From NCBI GenBank assembly GCA_021234155.1, contig JAJEKV010000006.1, forward strand, positions 4,437,727 to 4,501,726: 64,000 bases of DNA, given 5' to 3'. Made by a program: the position numbers and the translations under genes. Every line of letters begins with the position of its first letter. Position 1 is the stretch's first letter. Source of the DNA: Isoetes taiwanensis (taxonomy: Eukaryota > Streptophyta > Lycopodiopsida > Isoetales > Isoetaceae). The notes under the pieces were generated by a model. It saw only the letters and a list, made by a program, of their open reading frames with translations. It did no database searches and was not told where the DNA came from. Positions 1 through 12,516 of this stretch are shown here, piece by piece.

Positions 1-598
1 ATCCAAGCTCGATCACATTCCAAGGGCTCAAACAACAAGCAACCGCAGGGGATTTTTCGCAAAACCCCAAATCGGCTATTATCAGGCGATGGCGGGCATG
101 CTTGACCTCGACATTAGCCCCTACTACTACCGCAAGGTATGTTACTCGATATTGTTTGCCGATAATTCACGTGCGGAGTAAGACGAGAAAGGGATCCTCC
201 TTGGGCCGTGGCATGACGAAAGTGATGGCGGATGCAGGAAAAAAATGGGGTTGTGAGGTATGCAGAGAAAATGCAATGGAATAATGAATCTGCAATTCCG
301 GCATGCAAGGCCGACCTGCGAAGGGCGAAGAACACGGATTGGGCAGCTATCACTTCATACAACAAATGACACACTAAAAGATATGTCGATGAAGTGGGGT
401 CAAGTAGAATCAGACCAAAGAGGAAGACAAAAGACGAGTTTGGATGAAATATCGTAGCTTGGATTTTTTGCGATTTTGGGATTAGGTTTAGCTTCAATAT
501 TGCTCCTTTTGCTTGCCATGTTTTGCTATCAGTAAGCCAGCCCTTCCCTATCAGAATCAGAGAAAAATGCAATATTATAGTTGGGGAATAGTTCCTCT
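1..598. other. No supportable gene
   Basis: Short open frames occur on both strands but none has recognisable motifs or a convincing splice pattern. The upstream half of the NHL-like gene that follows might have lain here, but I cannot recognise its proline-rich N-terminus or membrane segment. Confidence 0.4.
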
Positions 599-601
599 TA
601 A

Positions 602-1045
602 TCAATCTATGATCTTAGCCCAAACAGCCAGACAGGTTCGGGAAATTACTACAATTCTTATCTTGCTTTCACTAAGTTGTATACTTTGTATTTCTATAAT
701 CCAAATGAGAAGCTTGCAGTAGATGTGGAATATGTTGGAATATCATCATATTACAGTGGAGTTTTCACAGGCAAAGCCGAAAGGCAAGGGTGGGTTTCTC
801 CCCCGAAGGATAAGGTCAATTTCACTATACTTATGGAGCAAAATAATCTGCCTTTGAAAAAGGCTTGGGCATATACTATGATATATGATTTGGCAAGGCT
901 GAAGGTTGACACAATGACGGATATTCACCTTAGAGGTAGATTCAGAGTGATGGGGAGGCCAGTGTTTTGGATGAGGACTAGATGCAGATTTAGGGCTGGT
1001 GGTGGTATTACATTTGATCAAAGTTGTGCACAGGCAGCTGGTTAA
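602..1045 (+). pseudogene. NDR1/HIN1-like (LEA-2 domain) protein, N-terminally truncated
   Basis: The frame is open from just after a TAA at 599-601 to a TAG-class stop near 1045. It carries the LEA-2 pattern of NHL proteins: an aromatic run into FYNPNEKLAVDVEYVG, then SSYYSGVF, a lysine-poor beta-strand stretch, and the C-terminal DIHLRGRFRVMGRPVFW followed by Cys. In the family this domain lies outside the plasma membrane after one N-terminal transmembrane helix and is linked to defence signalling. Here the cytosolic N-terminus and the helix are missing and there is no in-frame ATG before the domain. It is either a degraded fragment or the last exon of a gene whose 5' exon I cannot see; NHL genes are usually intronless, which favours a fragment. 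Confidence 0.55.
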
Positions 1046-2400
1046 TTTACGTATATATAAATCATTGGTTGTTTGTCATATTCTTTTTTTCTTCTTGAGA
1101 GCCGCTAATGCTGATCAGCTCTTCTGGACAAGGGTCTAATGGACAAAGAGCAGATTGAACTTGAAGAGATGATGAGATCTAGCTTGGTTCAATAGATTTT
1201 AACTCTTTATCCTCAAAACAAGGTTGATGAACGTTTCTACTTAGGAAGTTGGAGCCGTGGAAGATGTTTGCCCAAGCTAAAACACCGAGGTAGCTCCCTG
1301 TGTTGTATTATGTCATCATGAATGTTTTTCAACGGAAATGATGAATACCTACATATTAATTCCTTTTCTTCTGATGAAGTGTAATTTGGAATAGTACTAG
1401 GTAATTGTGGGAAGAGGCTTTATCCTTCGAAAAAGTCTGGAGATTTGGCATCATGCGTGGCTTTTTCCTTTAAAAGTGGAGGCATCCATGCCATATATGG
1501 TATTACTCGTGTGGCTTTGGCAGCGCCACCGAGATTTTTCCAGAGATTTTTCCATTTTGTACAGAGATAGACGAATAATAAACTCTTTGCGAACGGAATG
1601 ATTTTGTTACTAACTAAAGTTAACGTTGTTGTGTAGCTATCTTCTATCTATACCGCCACTTTCTTTATGTATATTGACATATGCTCATATATCTTTTTCT
1701 CGACTTTGGCAATATGCACTGTAACTAAGCAATGCATGAGATTTGCCATCCTAAGTTCTTAAAAGTTCTACACCAAAAATTTTGTGCTGACCATCTATTA
1801 TACATTTCAACTTTCAAGGATGTTTCCAAGCATATCTACCATAGGGGATCATGACTCTACATGTAGGGCTCGTGTTGCAATTGATTTTCATAATTTATTT
1901 GGTGGTAGTAAAACTCTGCTGCTTACCTAGATTTTTAGCTCATGATTTGTACCATTCACAATTTTCATTGTTTCATTTCTCAACTTGACGTAGCATAAAC
2001 CAATCACAATCCGTCTTCATGGGCAAACAACCACCAAAAAAAGAGAGGAAGAAGAGATCATAAATCAAGTATTATAAATCAAGCATTTGTTGAGCAAGTG
2101 AATGAATTTGGTGCAAGATAAATGGTTTAAAAATTGTAGATGTTGTTCCTAGTGTTTGCATGGAACATTATATGCTCAACAAGTGAAGGAATCGCTAAAA
2201 AAGGGAAATGGCTTAAAATATAGCAATTTCAAATTTTTGTCTAACTACACTCTAACTACTAGTCATATGCATTTGACAATAAATTTAATTTATTTTTGAA
2301 GAAAGAAACCAACAATATTTTCCCATATAGAAATAGCTTTCCATAATGCATGTTCTAGCGTGTTCTAGCGTGTATAGACGAGTTGGGGAAGAGAAACGTT
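1046..2400. other. Gene-free stretch
   Basis: AT-rich sequence with no recognisable coding region. The last 400 bases may be the degraded 5' part of the hAT-like element that follows (Lys/Glu-rich fragments), but I cannot fix a boundary or terminal repeats. Confidence 0.4.
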
Positions 2401-2424
2401 CGCGGCGGCCGATAGGCCGCCGCG
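2401..2424. repeat. Perfect GC-only hairpin
   Basis: CGCGGCGGCC, loop GATA, then GGCCGCCGCG: ten perfect base pairs of pure G/C in AT-rich surroundings, immediately 5' of the hAT-like coding remnant. Confidence 0.9.
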
Positions 2425-2483
2425 ATAAGTTTCTTGTAATAATAAGGCATGTGCAAGCTTCGTGTTTCATATGAGTAGGGCCA

Positions 2484-4097
2484 TTGAATTTGAGATATTG
2501 CCCATGGTTTAAAATAATGGTTGATGAATCGACCGACATAAGTGTGACAAAGAATATGATCCTTTATGCCACTTTCATGGAAGGAGGGTGCGTGTGTACT
2601 TGCTATCTAGGCATTGTTGTTGTGAAAGATAGTGATGCAAAATTAATTATCGAGCGCATATTGGAAATATTGGAAGAATGGGACTTGGACGTGAAGAAAA
2701 TGATGAGATTTGGGAGTGATGGTGCATCCGTCATGGTGGGCACAAATACGGGAGTTGCAACGCGATTGAAAGCGCTTAATCCGTATATGACTACCCTTAT
2801 TGTTGTGCATATCGAACAAATTTATGTGCGCAAGAGGTTTTGTAAGAAGCCCACAATAAAGACCACATGCAAGTTTATTGATAAGATTATGAATCAAGTG
2901 ACCAGCTTCTTTTATAGGAGTACCATTCGCCAAGGTGTTTTTGAAAAAATGCAAGAGGCATTGGATTGCTCTTACTTGCGTGTCTTAGGTATTATGAAGA
3001 TACATTGGTTGAGTAGACGTGGCGCCATTGCAAGACTTTGCGATATTTATGAAGCATTGATGGAGACCTTACGAGTTCAAATTGATGGTAAGACAATTTA
3101 CTTGAGCATGAAAAGTTTTAAAATCGTTTACGTTCTTCATTTTCTTGGTGATATTCTTAAGATCACAAGTGACTTGAGTTGTGAATTTCAAAAAGAGTAT
3201 GTTGACATTACCACGATAGCAAGTTTATGTAGAGGCAAAGTTATGGAAATTGAGGAAGACTTTTTACATGCGGGAATAGATTTGAATGGCTTTCAAAGAG
3301 ATAGTAAGAATTATCCCATCATCCCGGATTATGGTACTGAAAAGGGGTACCTTGCTACCTTAAGGTCGTCCGTAAAGGGGAATATGTATAGGAGCATTAA
3401 ACTGGATAGAAGCATTGATGGAGAAGATCTTGATGCCGCTATTTTATTCCAAAAGGCATTTGCTAATGCCTTGATTGGTTGCTTGAGAGACTCCAAGATC
3501 AAGTAACTCTATCGTCTATGAAGGTATTGTCTCCATGTAACGTGCCCATTGGGGGACCACGTAAAAGTATAGGGTTGGAGGAGAGAAAGGCACTTGGTGA
3601 GTCCTTATGGGAATGGAAAAAAGGTGAATTCAAAAGAATTTGCTCCCGTTGTTGATAAAGCTTCCTTGATCATTGAGTTTGGGATTTATAAAAGGCAAGC
3701 TACTATGGAATGGCTTGGTAGAGGCTTCTTGGACATATGGGGTATGATCCGTTGCAATGAGACTTGGAAACCAAAGTTTCCCGAGCTACTAAAAATTGCA
3801 GAAATTGGCCTTATGCAATGTTTAAGTACGACTATTTGCGAAAGAGGTTTTAGTCGCATGAAATGCATCAAAAACAAGTTTAGAAATAGGCTACAAAGAG
3901 ATGGCCTTGATGCATTGCGTCGAATCTCATTAGAGGGCCCCAAGTTAGGGGACTTTGACTTTGGTGAAAGTATTAACTTGTGGCAGAATAGCGTGCAATA
4001 TCGACAAATCTTTACGGGATGCCCACTTGAGAAGCACGAGAGGAGATTTCAAGAAGACAACATGCTTATTGAAAGGGTAGGTGAAGACTTATCGTGA
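2484..4097 (+). pseudogene. hAT-like transposase (ZNF862/DUF4371-type), broken
   Basis: Two open segments in the same frame (to 3506 and from 3594) hold family motifs in order. They are DESTDISVTKNMILY (catalytic-core region), a GSDGASVMVG block, IHWLSRRG before a long linker, and the C-terminal dimerisation block around CERGFSRMKCIKNKFRNRL. The middle shifts frame: after residue 340 the coding sense continues in another frame (about 3498-3655) before returning, with stops between. The zinc-finger N-terminus is absent or unrecognisable. The family moves DNA by cut and paste and makes 8-bp target duplications. I found no terminal repeats, so this is a dead internal remnant. Confidence 0.75.
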
Positions 4098-5225
4098 ACT
4101 TGTTATGATGAGATAAACTTCTTTTTTAACTTGACATTGTGATTTTGCTTAAGTTCTTATTCTATTAACTCTAAAACATTATGATATGATACGCGGATTT
4201 TATCTATGTTGCTAGATTATGAAGGCACACTTTTTTGAACTTCATATCCTGATTTTGTGTAAGTTCGATAGCGTTATAATGCGATATGATATTTAGAGTC
4301 TACTTCTGTTATTATTTATATATGGCAAATCCTCAATGTAGCATTTCGATTTAGTTTTGATGTGATATTGTAGTTATTTGAGTACTTGGTGAATAGTGGC
4401 AATGAATTAATTGTAGTATATTTTAAATTTTTTATTTTTTGTCTTCAGAAAATGGGATCCAGTTATGCATTTTGTTTGCAGGAACAATCCGATTCAAAAT
4501 TATAATTTCCAATTGAATGAAAAAACTACAAAAAATTTTCCGATAGAAGGAAAAAGGTTCCTTTTCCCCAAAGCTGAGTCTAACCCAAATCGGGAGTAAG
4601 ATAAAAACCATCGAATTTTGCATAAATATTATAAGGGTACGTTTATAGATTCCCTCAGAATAAATGTACCCAATAACTTGTAACCAATGGTTGTTATCGT
4701 TCTCTAGCGAGACACATTCTCCCGGATTTTGTCCAGGAACAATCATAGAAGCCTTGTATGCAGAAAAAGATTTTTATTTGCATGTCATATTAATAGACCT
4801 GCATTAACAAAATCTGCAGATTTTTTTCTTAGCAATGTGTTGAGATAATCAGCAAACCGTGGCCACAGAATGGAGCGTGTGCCAGCCACACTCTTATCCA
4901 TTGATTAGATGGCCAACCACATAATGGGGCCTCACATTCATTACAACACGTTTAATTCAGTGTCAATATTTGACTTTAACGTGAAACTGAATGGGCTTTT
5001 AACAGAACACGTTACCAAATACTTGTATTATGCCATCAAGCAAAGTCTACAAACTTGTGCCTACTCTGTCAGCCAGCCACAAATCTCTTCATCAGAAACT
5101 TTACAAGATGAGATTATAGGGACAAAAAATGGCACCATGACCATAACAGAGTCCATTATACAAGATAGATAGAGCTTCATTCAGATCTTCCATATTCTCC
5201 AAGCTTTCTTTTGCTATTTTTATGT
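4098..5225. other. Gene-free stretch between hAT remnant and ferritin 3' end
   Basis: AT-rich, with only short unsupported frames on either strand. The part next to 5226 probably includes the ferritin 3' UTR on the minus strand. Confidence 0.45.
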
Positions 5226-6773
5226 TTAGTCATCCTCACCTCGCAGCATCCGATCAAAATGATACACACCTGACAAAAAGCAGAAACAAATCAGTTTCGC
5301 TTGAATCAATCCAAACCCTGTAACTAAACACCAAACCAATGATTTATATAGGAAATACTTACCATGGCCTTTTCCAACTCTCCTCAATTGGCTCACATAT
5401 TCTGACACTTTCTTGATATCCTCTACCTGTGGTACATAAGCTATCTCCATGTTAACACATGTTTCTTCACATACAATTAACTTCGATAATTTAAGACTCG
5501 TACTATGTTTAGTACCACGGATACACATGCTTCTTTACATAACATTAAATACTACAAACTTGCCTGCTCCTTTAAGAACTCTGACTCCACAAAGTCTTGA
5601 AGTTGTGCGTCACCATTATCTGCTGCAACCTAAAACATTATAACAAAACCACCTTAGAGTTTTGTTTCTTTTTTACAGGGAGTCCAAAATTTCAGAACAA
5701 GGTTAGAAAAGACTTGAACCAAGTAGAAATTTTCTGAGATTACAGAGGCACTACTTTAAACCAATATGAAAATAACTATTACCTTATGCAGTTGTAGGAG
5801 CTTCTCATTTGTCAACTTCTCCAAAGCAAGGGCAAGCTCCATGGCTATTTGCAAGGCATATAAGCAAAATGAGAAACGAAGTGCGAAACTATTATACTCT
5901 AGTATAGTATAATACTTACCATACAAAGCATCTCCCTTTTCTTCATGGTCGAACTCAGAGACAGATGGTGCAATAATAGTATGCAACTTCACCTTACCAC
6001 CACGGATGTTCTGACCAAGCAGGCCAAACATATCAGCATATAGAAAATGGTTAATCTGGTAAGAATGAAAAAAATATAACAGAGAACTATTTTACCTGGT
6101 ATTTCATAAACTTCTCAGCGTGCTCCCTTTCTTCTTCACTTGCCTCCTTGAAGTACCTAAAAGATAGAATCATTCCAAACTCAGAACAAAAATCTTGGAA
6201 AACACAGCAGATCTGAGAACAGCTTACAATAAAAATGTGTTACAAACTTACTTGGCGAATCCAGGCAGCCCAACATTGTCACGGTCGAAGTAAGCATACA
6301 TAGCATGATAGATGTAGGAAACATTGTACTCAACGCTGCCAAAACGAGAAAATAGATTAAAAGTGAACATAAATGGAAAAAGATCTAAAAACAAGTAGAT
6401 CTTTGCACACATACTTAATTTGATCATTCACCGCCGCCTCAGATGATGCAGAATAACGCTGCCTTGCAAGAGATTGAGAGCAAGTAGAAGGGACCTGGGT
6501 AAGCTGTTCTTTCACCTCTTCAAAGGGCTGGAATATAACTCCAGTTAGAGTGCTGGCTTCCAGTTCAGAAGACTGGGCGGCTTTTACTCTCACAAGGCGC
6601 TGAGGAGCTGAAAACTTGCAACCCTCGCCAGAAATTGAGAGCCCAAATTTAACTCTGTCGAAACTGCTGCTTTTGCCCAAAGAATCGATTCCCAGAACAG
6701 AACCAAAAGCAGAAGCAACGGAAGAAGGGGCCTGAATGGTCATCATTTTGCTCAATGAGAGGATATGTGACAC
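5226..6773 (-). CDS. Plastid-targeted ferritin, eight exons
   Basis: Ferritin oxidises Fe(II) at its ferroxidase centre and stores Fe(III) in a 24-subunit shell, in plants mainly in plastids. Exons on the minus strand: 6773-6415, 6335-6252, 6156-6096, 6010-5920, 5844-5783, 5629-5564, 5426-5363 and 5269-5226. They sum to 831 nt, giving 276 residues with every junction in frame. Seven introns match the usual plant ferritin layout. Residues 1 to about 60 are Ser/Ala-rich, as in a transit peptide, followed by the plant extension peptide. The ferroxidase region is visible as [10 protein letters not shown] (near 121) and [14 protein letters not shown] (exon 3). The C-terminus is [15 protein letters not shown] second Met pair at residues 10-11 could be the real start. 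All introns are GT-AG except the one after exon 6, which begins GC. Confidence 0.95.
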
Positions 6774-6780
6774 GGAGAGC

Positions 6781-8544
6781 GGGATATGAAGGACCCAAGG
6801 CCGGATTCGAGGAGCTGAGAATAAAAAAACTCTGCGGCAAGCTCTACAGGAGCAAGAGCGAAGGATTTGAGATATGGGAGTAAGCTTCCGGGTCCAAATA
6901 GGCTAGAGCACTACTATTCCGATAAGAAGCTTCTGATATGCCTTCTATCTATGAATTTTGTGGCTATAGACCTGTGCAAGGCACAAGCCCTCCGCCAATA
7001 GGAGCAGAACAGAAGGCCTGTACATCTGGAGCGTGGGCGGCACGCGCTCCTGGGTCCCACGCACGACGGACGGCTGGGATGCTTTTCCGTATTCCTGTTT
7101 CATGCATGATAGCGCCAGCGGTGCGGTGCCTAAAAGCACGGATTTTCTCTACGTGGCAGAATCTGGACCGCTCGATCTAACATCCCATTATTAAGTATCA
7201 TGAACAATATATTAAGGTGTTTAAAATCATGGTTGGTGACCTTTTCTAAGACAAGTTGGAAAAAACCCTTGACCTTTGGAGCCACCAAGAGATATTTTTG
7301 CAAATGCTTATTCCATAGATCTTCACTGTTGAGATATTCCATATAAGTGATGCACTTTCTTCCCCTTGCCCTATCTTACTGGCATGTCGCTCGAAGCTGT
7401 CAGGTATTATCCTATCCCTGCCTACACTTTAACATGGCTCTCAGTACATGTTGGAGTATGTTCACATGGATGGCTTAAACAATTGCACATCTCCTTTCCT
7501 CTTGACTTGAAAGACTTGAACCTAGGGTTCTGGCAATTGGTGCCAAACATCATGATATCATCACATAAAACTATTGAGATCTTTCTAGGACAATACAAAA
7601 GAAACAAAACTTTATACATTTCTTTGGACAATATTATCTCCTTGCATGTTCTTCCTCCTCTTCCACGTTTCTTCCTTATCGGTCTCTTCATCCATCATTG
7701 ATGGAACATTCGACGGCATATTCCATGGCGCCATACTAACAAAGGAGTAAACACATTTATAAGGTGATTTAAATTTATACACGAGAAACCTCTTTTATAC
7801 TCACATTTATGAAATTCGGAATAGAAAAGGCAAGGTTAAATCACCATACAACGCCATCTCAATATTAGTGTGTGTGTGAAATTTGGAATAATACCACAAT
7901 TTCTTGCATATGGAATAAGCTATAATAGGTGAGATCTATCCATAATCTAATATCTACATGTAAAAGAAATTTGGAAATGTGCAGTGTTATCTTCCCCCAA
8001 TAATAAACTTAGTCCTTTGGCAAGTACTAGGCCAGGTTCTTCGAGTAAATAGTTGTCTTTAAGTGGGACGACCATGTGAGTCCAACTATCTCCAATGTGT
8101 AAAGATGAGAATGAATCTATAGACCATTGCCTAGTGGAACATGTGGGGTTGCAAGCAAAACGGGCCTGGAGTCATATTAGTTTTGATTACTTCTTAAGGG
8201 CCAAGTGAATTGTTGTTGGGAATACTTCCAATGGAATGGAATAACCTGAAGAAGAAAGCCTTTCACATGGCTAGAGCCTAGACAATTTGGTCAATCTAAA
8301 TGAGGAAAAACACTTGGTCTTTAGTGAGGATTATGACGAATAGATCTCCCCTGAACAACTATTCAATGTGGTAATCAGAAGACTATAAAGTTTTAGACTA
8401 AAATTCGAGAGCGAAAAAGCGACAAAGGCAGATATAAGCCTCTTAAGTAAATTCGCACTAGGGTTAAATTGAATTGGACGAATTTTTGTCGTCCACAAAG
8501 AGTAATAGGTTTATGGGACCTAATCAAAGCGCATAGCAAATGTG
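6781..8544. other. Ferritin upstream region and gene-free sequence
   Basis: The first few hundred bases lie upstream of the ferritin start and should contain its promoter, though I recognise no specific element. The remainder has no convincing coding region. Confidence 0.4.
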
Positions 8545-8900
8545 TTGCTGGCAAGATTTAAAAAACCCCTGCCTCGAAGGGTTTCTGAGGGAAAAACCTT
8601 GACAGTAATAAGCATGTTGATAAACTATACAATGATACATTATGATACATTCCAAGGTAGTATCGGAAGACAGTGCGCATATCCGTCATCTCTTGAAGAT
8701 ATGATCCCCGTAACCCCTTCGAAGACGTGCCAACATCACATGGAGCGGCTAGAACAGTGGGGCCAACTCAGCATAGCATGCCCGGATATGGTCAAATGTC
8801 GGATAGTTCTGGAGAGTGTGACATTCATCCTGAATGACTCCCAGTTGGCAACACTGACAAAGCCTCTCCCCATGCGCCTCTTAAATCCATCTATATAACA
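8545..8900 (+). repeat. Dispersed repeat, copy 1
   Basis: This segment matches, as a reverse complement, the sequence at about 38,870-39,150. Shared blocks include a stretch containing AGCATGTTGATAAACTATAC, another containing CCAACATCACATGGA and a third with CAACTCAGCATA. The copies are clearly diverged and differ by indels. The family is unknown; a decayed retroelement is likely. Confidence 0.7.
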
Positions 8901-9954
8901 AAAGTTCATAGATTGTCTTTTTGGCACAATTTGAGAAAATAAAGCCCTTTAATTATTTTCCCACTCAGTTAAAATGTCAAATTTATATGATATGAAATTC
9001 TTGTGTTGGCAATTTTTTCTTGGTTGGTAGCTAAAGTGCAACTATTTAACTTCAAATTCTAGGCATTCATTAGTACATCAATGACAACTGATTCAATTTG
9101 CTTCTATTGCAAAACGATAAGAAAGATGTTCAAAGTATAATTTATAATGAACAAACAATATAATTTGAAGGAAGGCACATATTTGAGTTGGGGTCAAATG
9201 CATCCATATGGCTAACTTGGTGCACGGAGTTCTTTATAGTCACTATTAATGCTCATTACATAACATTCTTCATCATGTTTAATCCAAACAACATATAGAT
9301 TCAAATTCAATATCCATCAAAGCATGATTGAGATAGCTAATGGCAATACTCAAATGAAAGAGGTCCCTGAATAGATTTGGCATGGCTATTTCCATTGATC
9401 GCGGTGCACCTAATCAACTTCAGAGAAGGCGATTTAGCGCGCCATGTTGGAAAGTGCAATGTCAATACTCTGCCCTGTTCTACCGCCAGAGCAGCATGAC
9501 CGCCAGAGCCAATTCCAAAGCTATGAGAAAGAAAGGAGACTTCTTTGGTGCAGAAGAAGCCTTGAAGCTCGCCGAAATTGAAATGGTGTTTGTGTCGCAA
9601 CCCAAGCTTGTCTCTAATGCTCGAACTCTGCCCCATTCTTTAGCGAGAGACTTAACAGCAGAAAGAGCTGCAACTAAACCAGCCATGCCTATTCTAGAGG
9701 AAAATGCTTGGGATCAAGCATGCTGACAGCGAGTTTGAAACTCCATATTCTCCAAGAACATGACATTAAACTTACAATAAGTTCTGGTTGGTCTACAACA
9801 ACTAGCCACATTGCAGGAGAAAAGTTGAGGATGGTGATCAGAGATAGAACCATCCAACAAGTTATACCTACGGAAATTCGAGAGATCATGAGCAGCATGA
9901 GCATTGAAATACCCTCTATCATGATGAGCATGAGCCATCCCAAATCTTTACTGT
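8901..9954. other. Gene-free stretch 5' of the LINE
   Basis: Frames of 60-115 codons exist on both strands (for example 9382-9726 plus and 9480-9686 minus), but they overlap each other and show no family I can name. Confidence 0.35.
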
Positions 9955-11883
9955 TGGTCGGGGGATCTGACAGGGTTGTCCATTGGCTCCCTTGCTCTTC
10001 ACTATTACTGCAGAAGTGTTGTCTCAAGTCTTTGAGGTTGCAGCTCGAGAAGGTTTCATCCAGGGTCTACCCAACGTGTGTAATTAGGATGTTGATGACA
10101 CTTTCCTTTTTCTTATGGCCAATGATGAAAACCTACATAATCCTAAGCTGCTCCTAGATACTTTCTCCTTGGCCTTGGGGTTCTTGTAGGTTGGAGAAAG
10201 TGCACTGCTCTATGAACACTGGTTAGTGATATTCCCTCTTGTATTCTTGACTACCCCTAGACGGTGCTTCCTCATGGTCAACCCACAAAGCTTCTGGGCA
10301 TTCCTGTGGGGGTGCATGTTTCTGCATCATGTGCTTGGGATGAGATCATTAAAGGTCTTGCAAAACATCTGTTCTGGTGGAAGGTGGCTAAGTTATCTCT
10401 GCCTGGTAGGATCACAGTTGCAAGATCCGTCCTTAGCAACACCCATGTCTATATGGCATCTGTCTTACTGGCTCCTCAATATAAGATGAATGAGATTGTG
10501 TATATTGTCAGGAATTTTATCTGGGGTGGTACATCAGAAGGTGCTATTGTTAAGGTATCCTGGGCTAAGTGCATCAAGCCTAAGGCAGCTGGTGGCCTTG
10601 GAATGTTGGACTTCCGTCTTCAAAGTCAGGTCATGATCTCAAAGTTCATTTGGAGGCTCCTTCTTGGTAAAGATGACTCTCCTGGCTTAAAGGTTGATGC
10701 GGCGATTACTTCTGCAGTGTTTTCCCTTTCACAAGACATCTATCAAGCCTAATCTCTCATGGGCCTTGTTGTACCCGCTGCATCCATATCCAAATGCTTC
10801 CCCATTCCTTAAAGGTCTGCTTGCTTCCTGGGATGCAGTTAGATCTTTATTCCATGTTAATCTTCAAGCTTGTGCTTCATTGTCAATGTCATGCTGGTGG
10901 CTACCCTTGCAAGGTACGCATGATCAGCAGCCTTTATGTGCACTTGTACATCTCAAGACCCAATGGCATTGGCAGCTAGCTGGGGTTTTAATGATTGTAG
11001 CTTGGTATAATTCTGATCATCTTTTATCATGGGAGGCTTTTCAGACGAGATTTCTGTTATACAGATGGGATCGGCAAATCTGGGCTAGAGTGGCTGATTT
11101 TTTTCCATCCATTGTGCAGCAACCACAGGCTGATGTGCCTATTTGGATATGTGATGCACGTGGTTAAGCCAGAAAATTTTGTTTCTTCCACGTACAAGCT
11201 GCTTTTGGATTTTGAGCCTCTCTTCCTATTCCAGCACTGGCATCTTCAGGTTCCTCAACCACAGTGAAAAAGTGTTTGGATGTGGACATGGGATAAATTG
11301 CTCCACCCTAAAGTGTCAGCACCGCGATGGCAAATTCTCTATAGATGTGTTCGAGTGAATGTCTTGGTTCACAAGTTGAACCCTTCGTTGCCCTCTCTGT
11401 GGCCAATATGTTGAAACTATTGAACACTGCTTCTTCTTGTGCGATCATCTACGGCTTGCTTGAGCGTGGTTGTTCACTTTTTTCAGTGTGTCTCTCACTA
11501 GCCAGGAGGTCCTACTTGCACTTTATCCCCATGTTTGGTCGAACTTGCATAAGCGGTGGCATTTCATCTTGCTTCTAGTTGGATTTTGTGGCCTATCTGG
11601 CAGAGGTGACGTTTGTGTATTTTCCAAGGTGCACACATCTCTGATCAACAGCTTCTTCATTGTCCTCAGCAGAAGATCACTAAAGCTTATCGTTGCTCAT
11701 CTCTAGCTGATGACAAAAAAAGAGATAATTTGGCAGACGTATTTATGGTGTTCTTCTTATGCATAGACGGGTGCTTGTGCTTAGTTGGGTCAGTCTATCC
11801 ACTAGGGTTTTATTCATGTCTGTGCATTGTATATTGCGCCTTTGTTCTTGTCAATAAAAAGAGTCTCACATCCTTCAAAAAAA
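9955..11883 (+). mobile_element. 5'-truncated LINE retrotransposon
   Basis: A non-LTR reverse transcriptase remnant. Near 9970 a degraded QGCPLAPLLF block appears, and near 10,090 the catalytic YxDD-type box reads DVDDT. From 10,264 the thumb/connection region is open: the segment around WWKVAKLSLPGRITVARSVL, then NFIWGGTSEG and KPKAAGGLGMLDFRLQ, typical of plant LINEs. After several frame breaks a zinc-binding zf-RVT tail follows (KLLHPKVSAPRW, then a Cys/His cluster near 11,390-11,450). The element ends in a short A run at about 11,876-11,883, preceded by AATAAA at 11,852. The endonuclease and most of the palm are missing, so this is a dead 5'-truncated copy. Confidence 0.85.
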
Positions 11884-12056
11884 AAGACACTCCATGTCTG
11901 AACTATGGTATATCATACATTTCCTTCCATTGTTATAAGTTGAGAAAATGAAATGCTGCAACATACAACCTTTCCTATGCATACCAAGTTTGTACACTGG
12001 GTATGTCTGCATTAGATATCATTAGATTAGGTAACAAGCCTTTTTGACGATAAGAT

Positions 12057-12060
12057 GGTT
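12057..12060. repeat. Target-site duplication GGTT, left, element 1
   Basis: GGTT directly precedes the left terminal inverted repeat and recurs directly after the right one (20,214-20,217). Confidence 0.75.
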
Positions 12061-12085
12061 AACAAGATTGCGTATTAAACGGGAG
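12061..12085 (+). repeat. Left terminal inverted repeat, element 1
   Basis: Begins AACAAGATTGCG and ends ATTAAACGGGAG. It pairs with 20,189-20,213 with three mismatches, at positions 7, 12 and 13. Confidence 0.85.
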
Positions 12086-12516
12086 CAAATCATTGAAACG
12101 AGAGCAAAAGGAATATTCCTTAAAGATTCCCTTTTTTTTACGAAAAAGGGGGTAAAACGAGGTTAAAAAAAAATGCATGAAATTCTATTTTGCCCCCCCC
12201 CCAAATGACTAATTTTTTTGTGCAACGAAAGAATTGACTTTTTAAAAGTGTCACTTTTCTCAGCAAATAGAATGTTCTTAAAGTATGTTTTAAGAGAAAA
12301 CTCTAATTTCGTGAGGATAAAATATTTAACAAAAAATTGAAGTAAGTCCAGAATCGAACTCAGAGTATTCTCAAAAAAATTTGAAGATAGAATCTTCATA
12401 TTCACATGCAAAATTTACGCCTTTTTCTAAGACTCCGCTTATGTGCAAAAGTGTGAGGAGTGATGAGAGGGGGATCCGTGACGCCATCATGTTCATTTAT
12501 GCCATCCTCATCACCT

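Noticed and set aside
513-722. ORF with a hydrophobic stretch (ILILLSLSCILCISII) as the missing NHL membrane helix
   Set aside because: It overlaps the NHL domain bases in another frame and ends inside it, so it is a frame shadow.
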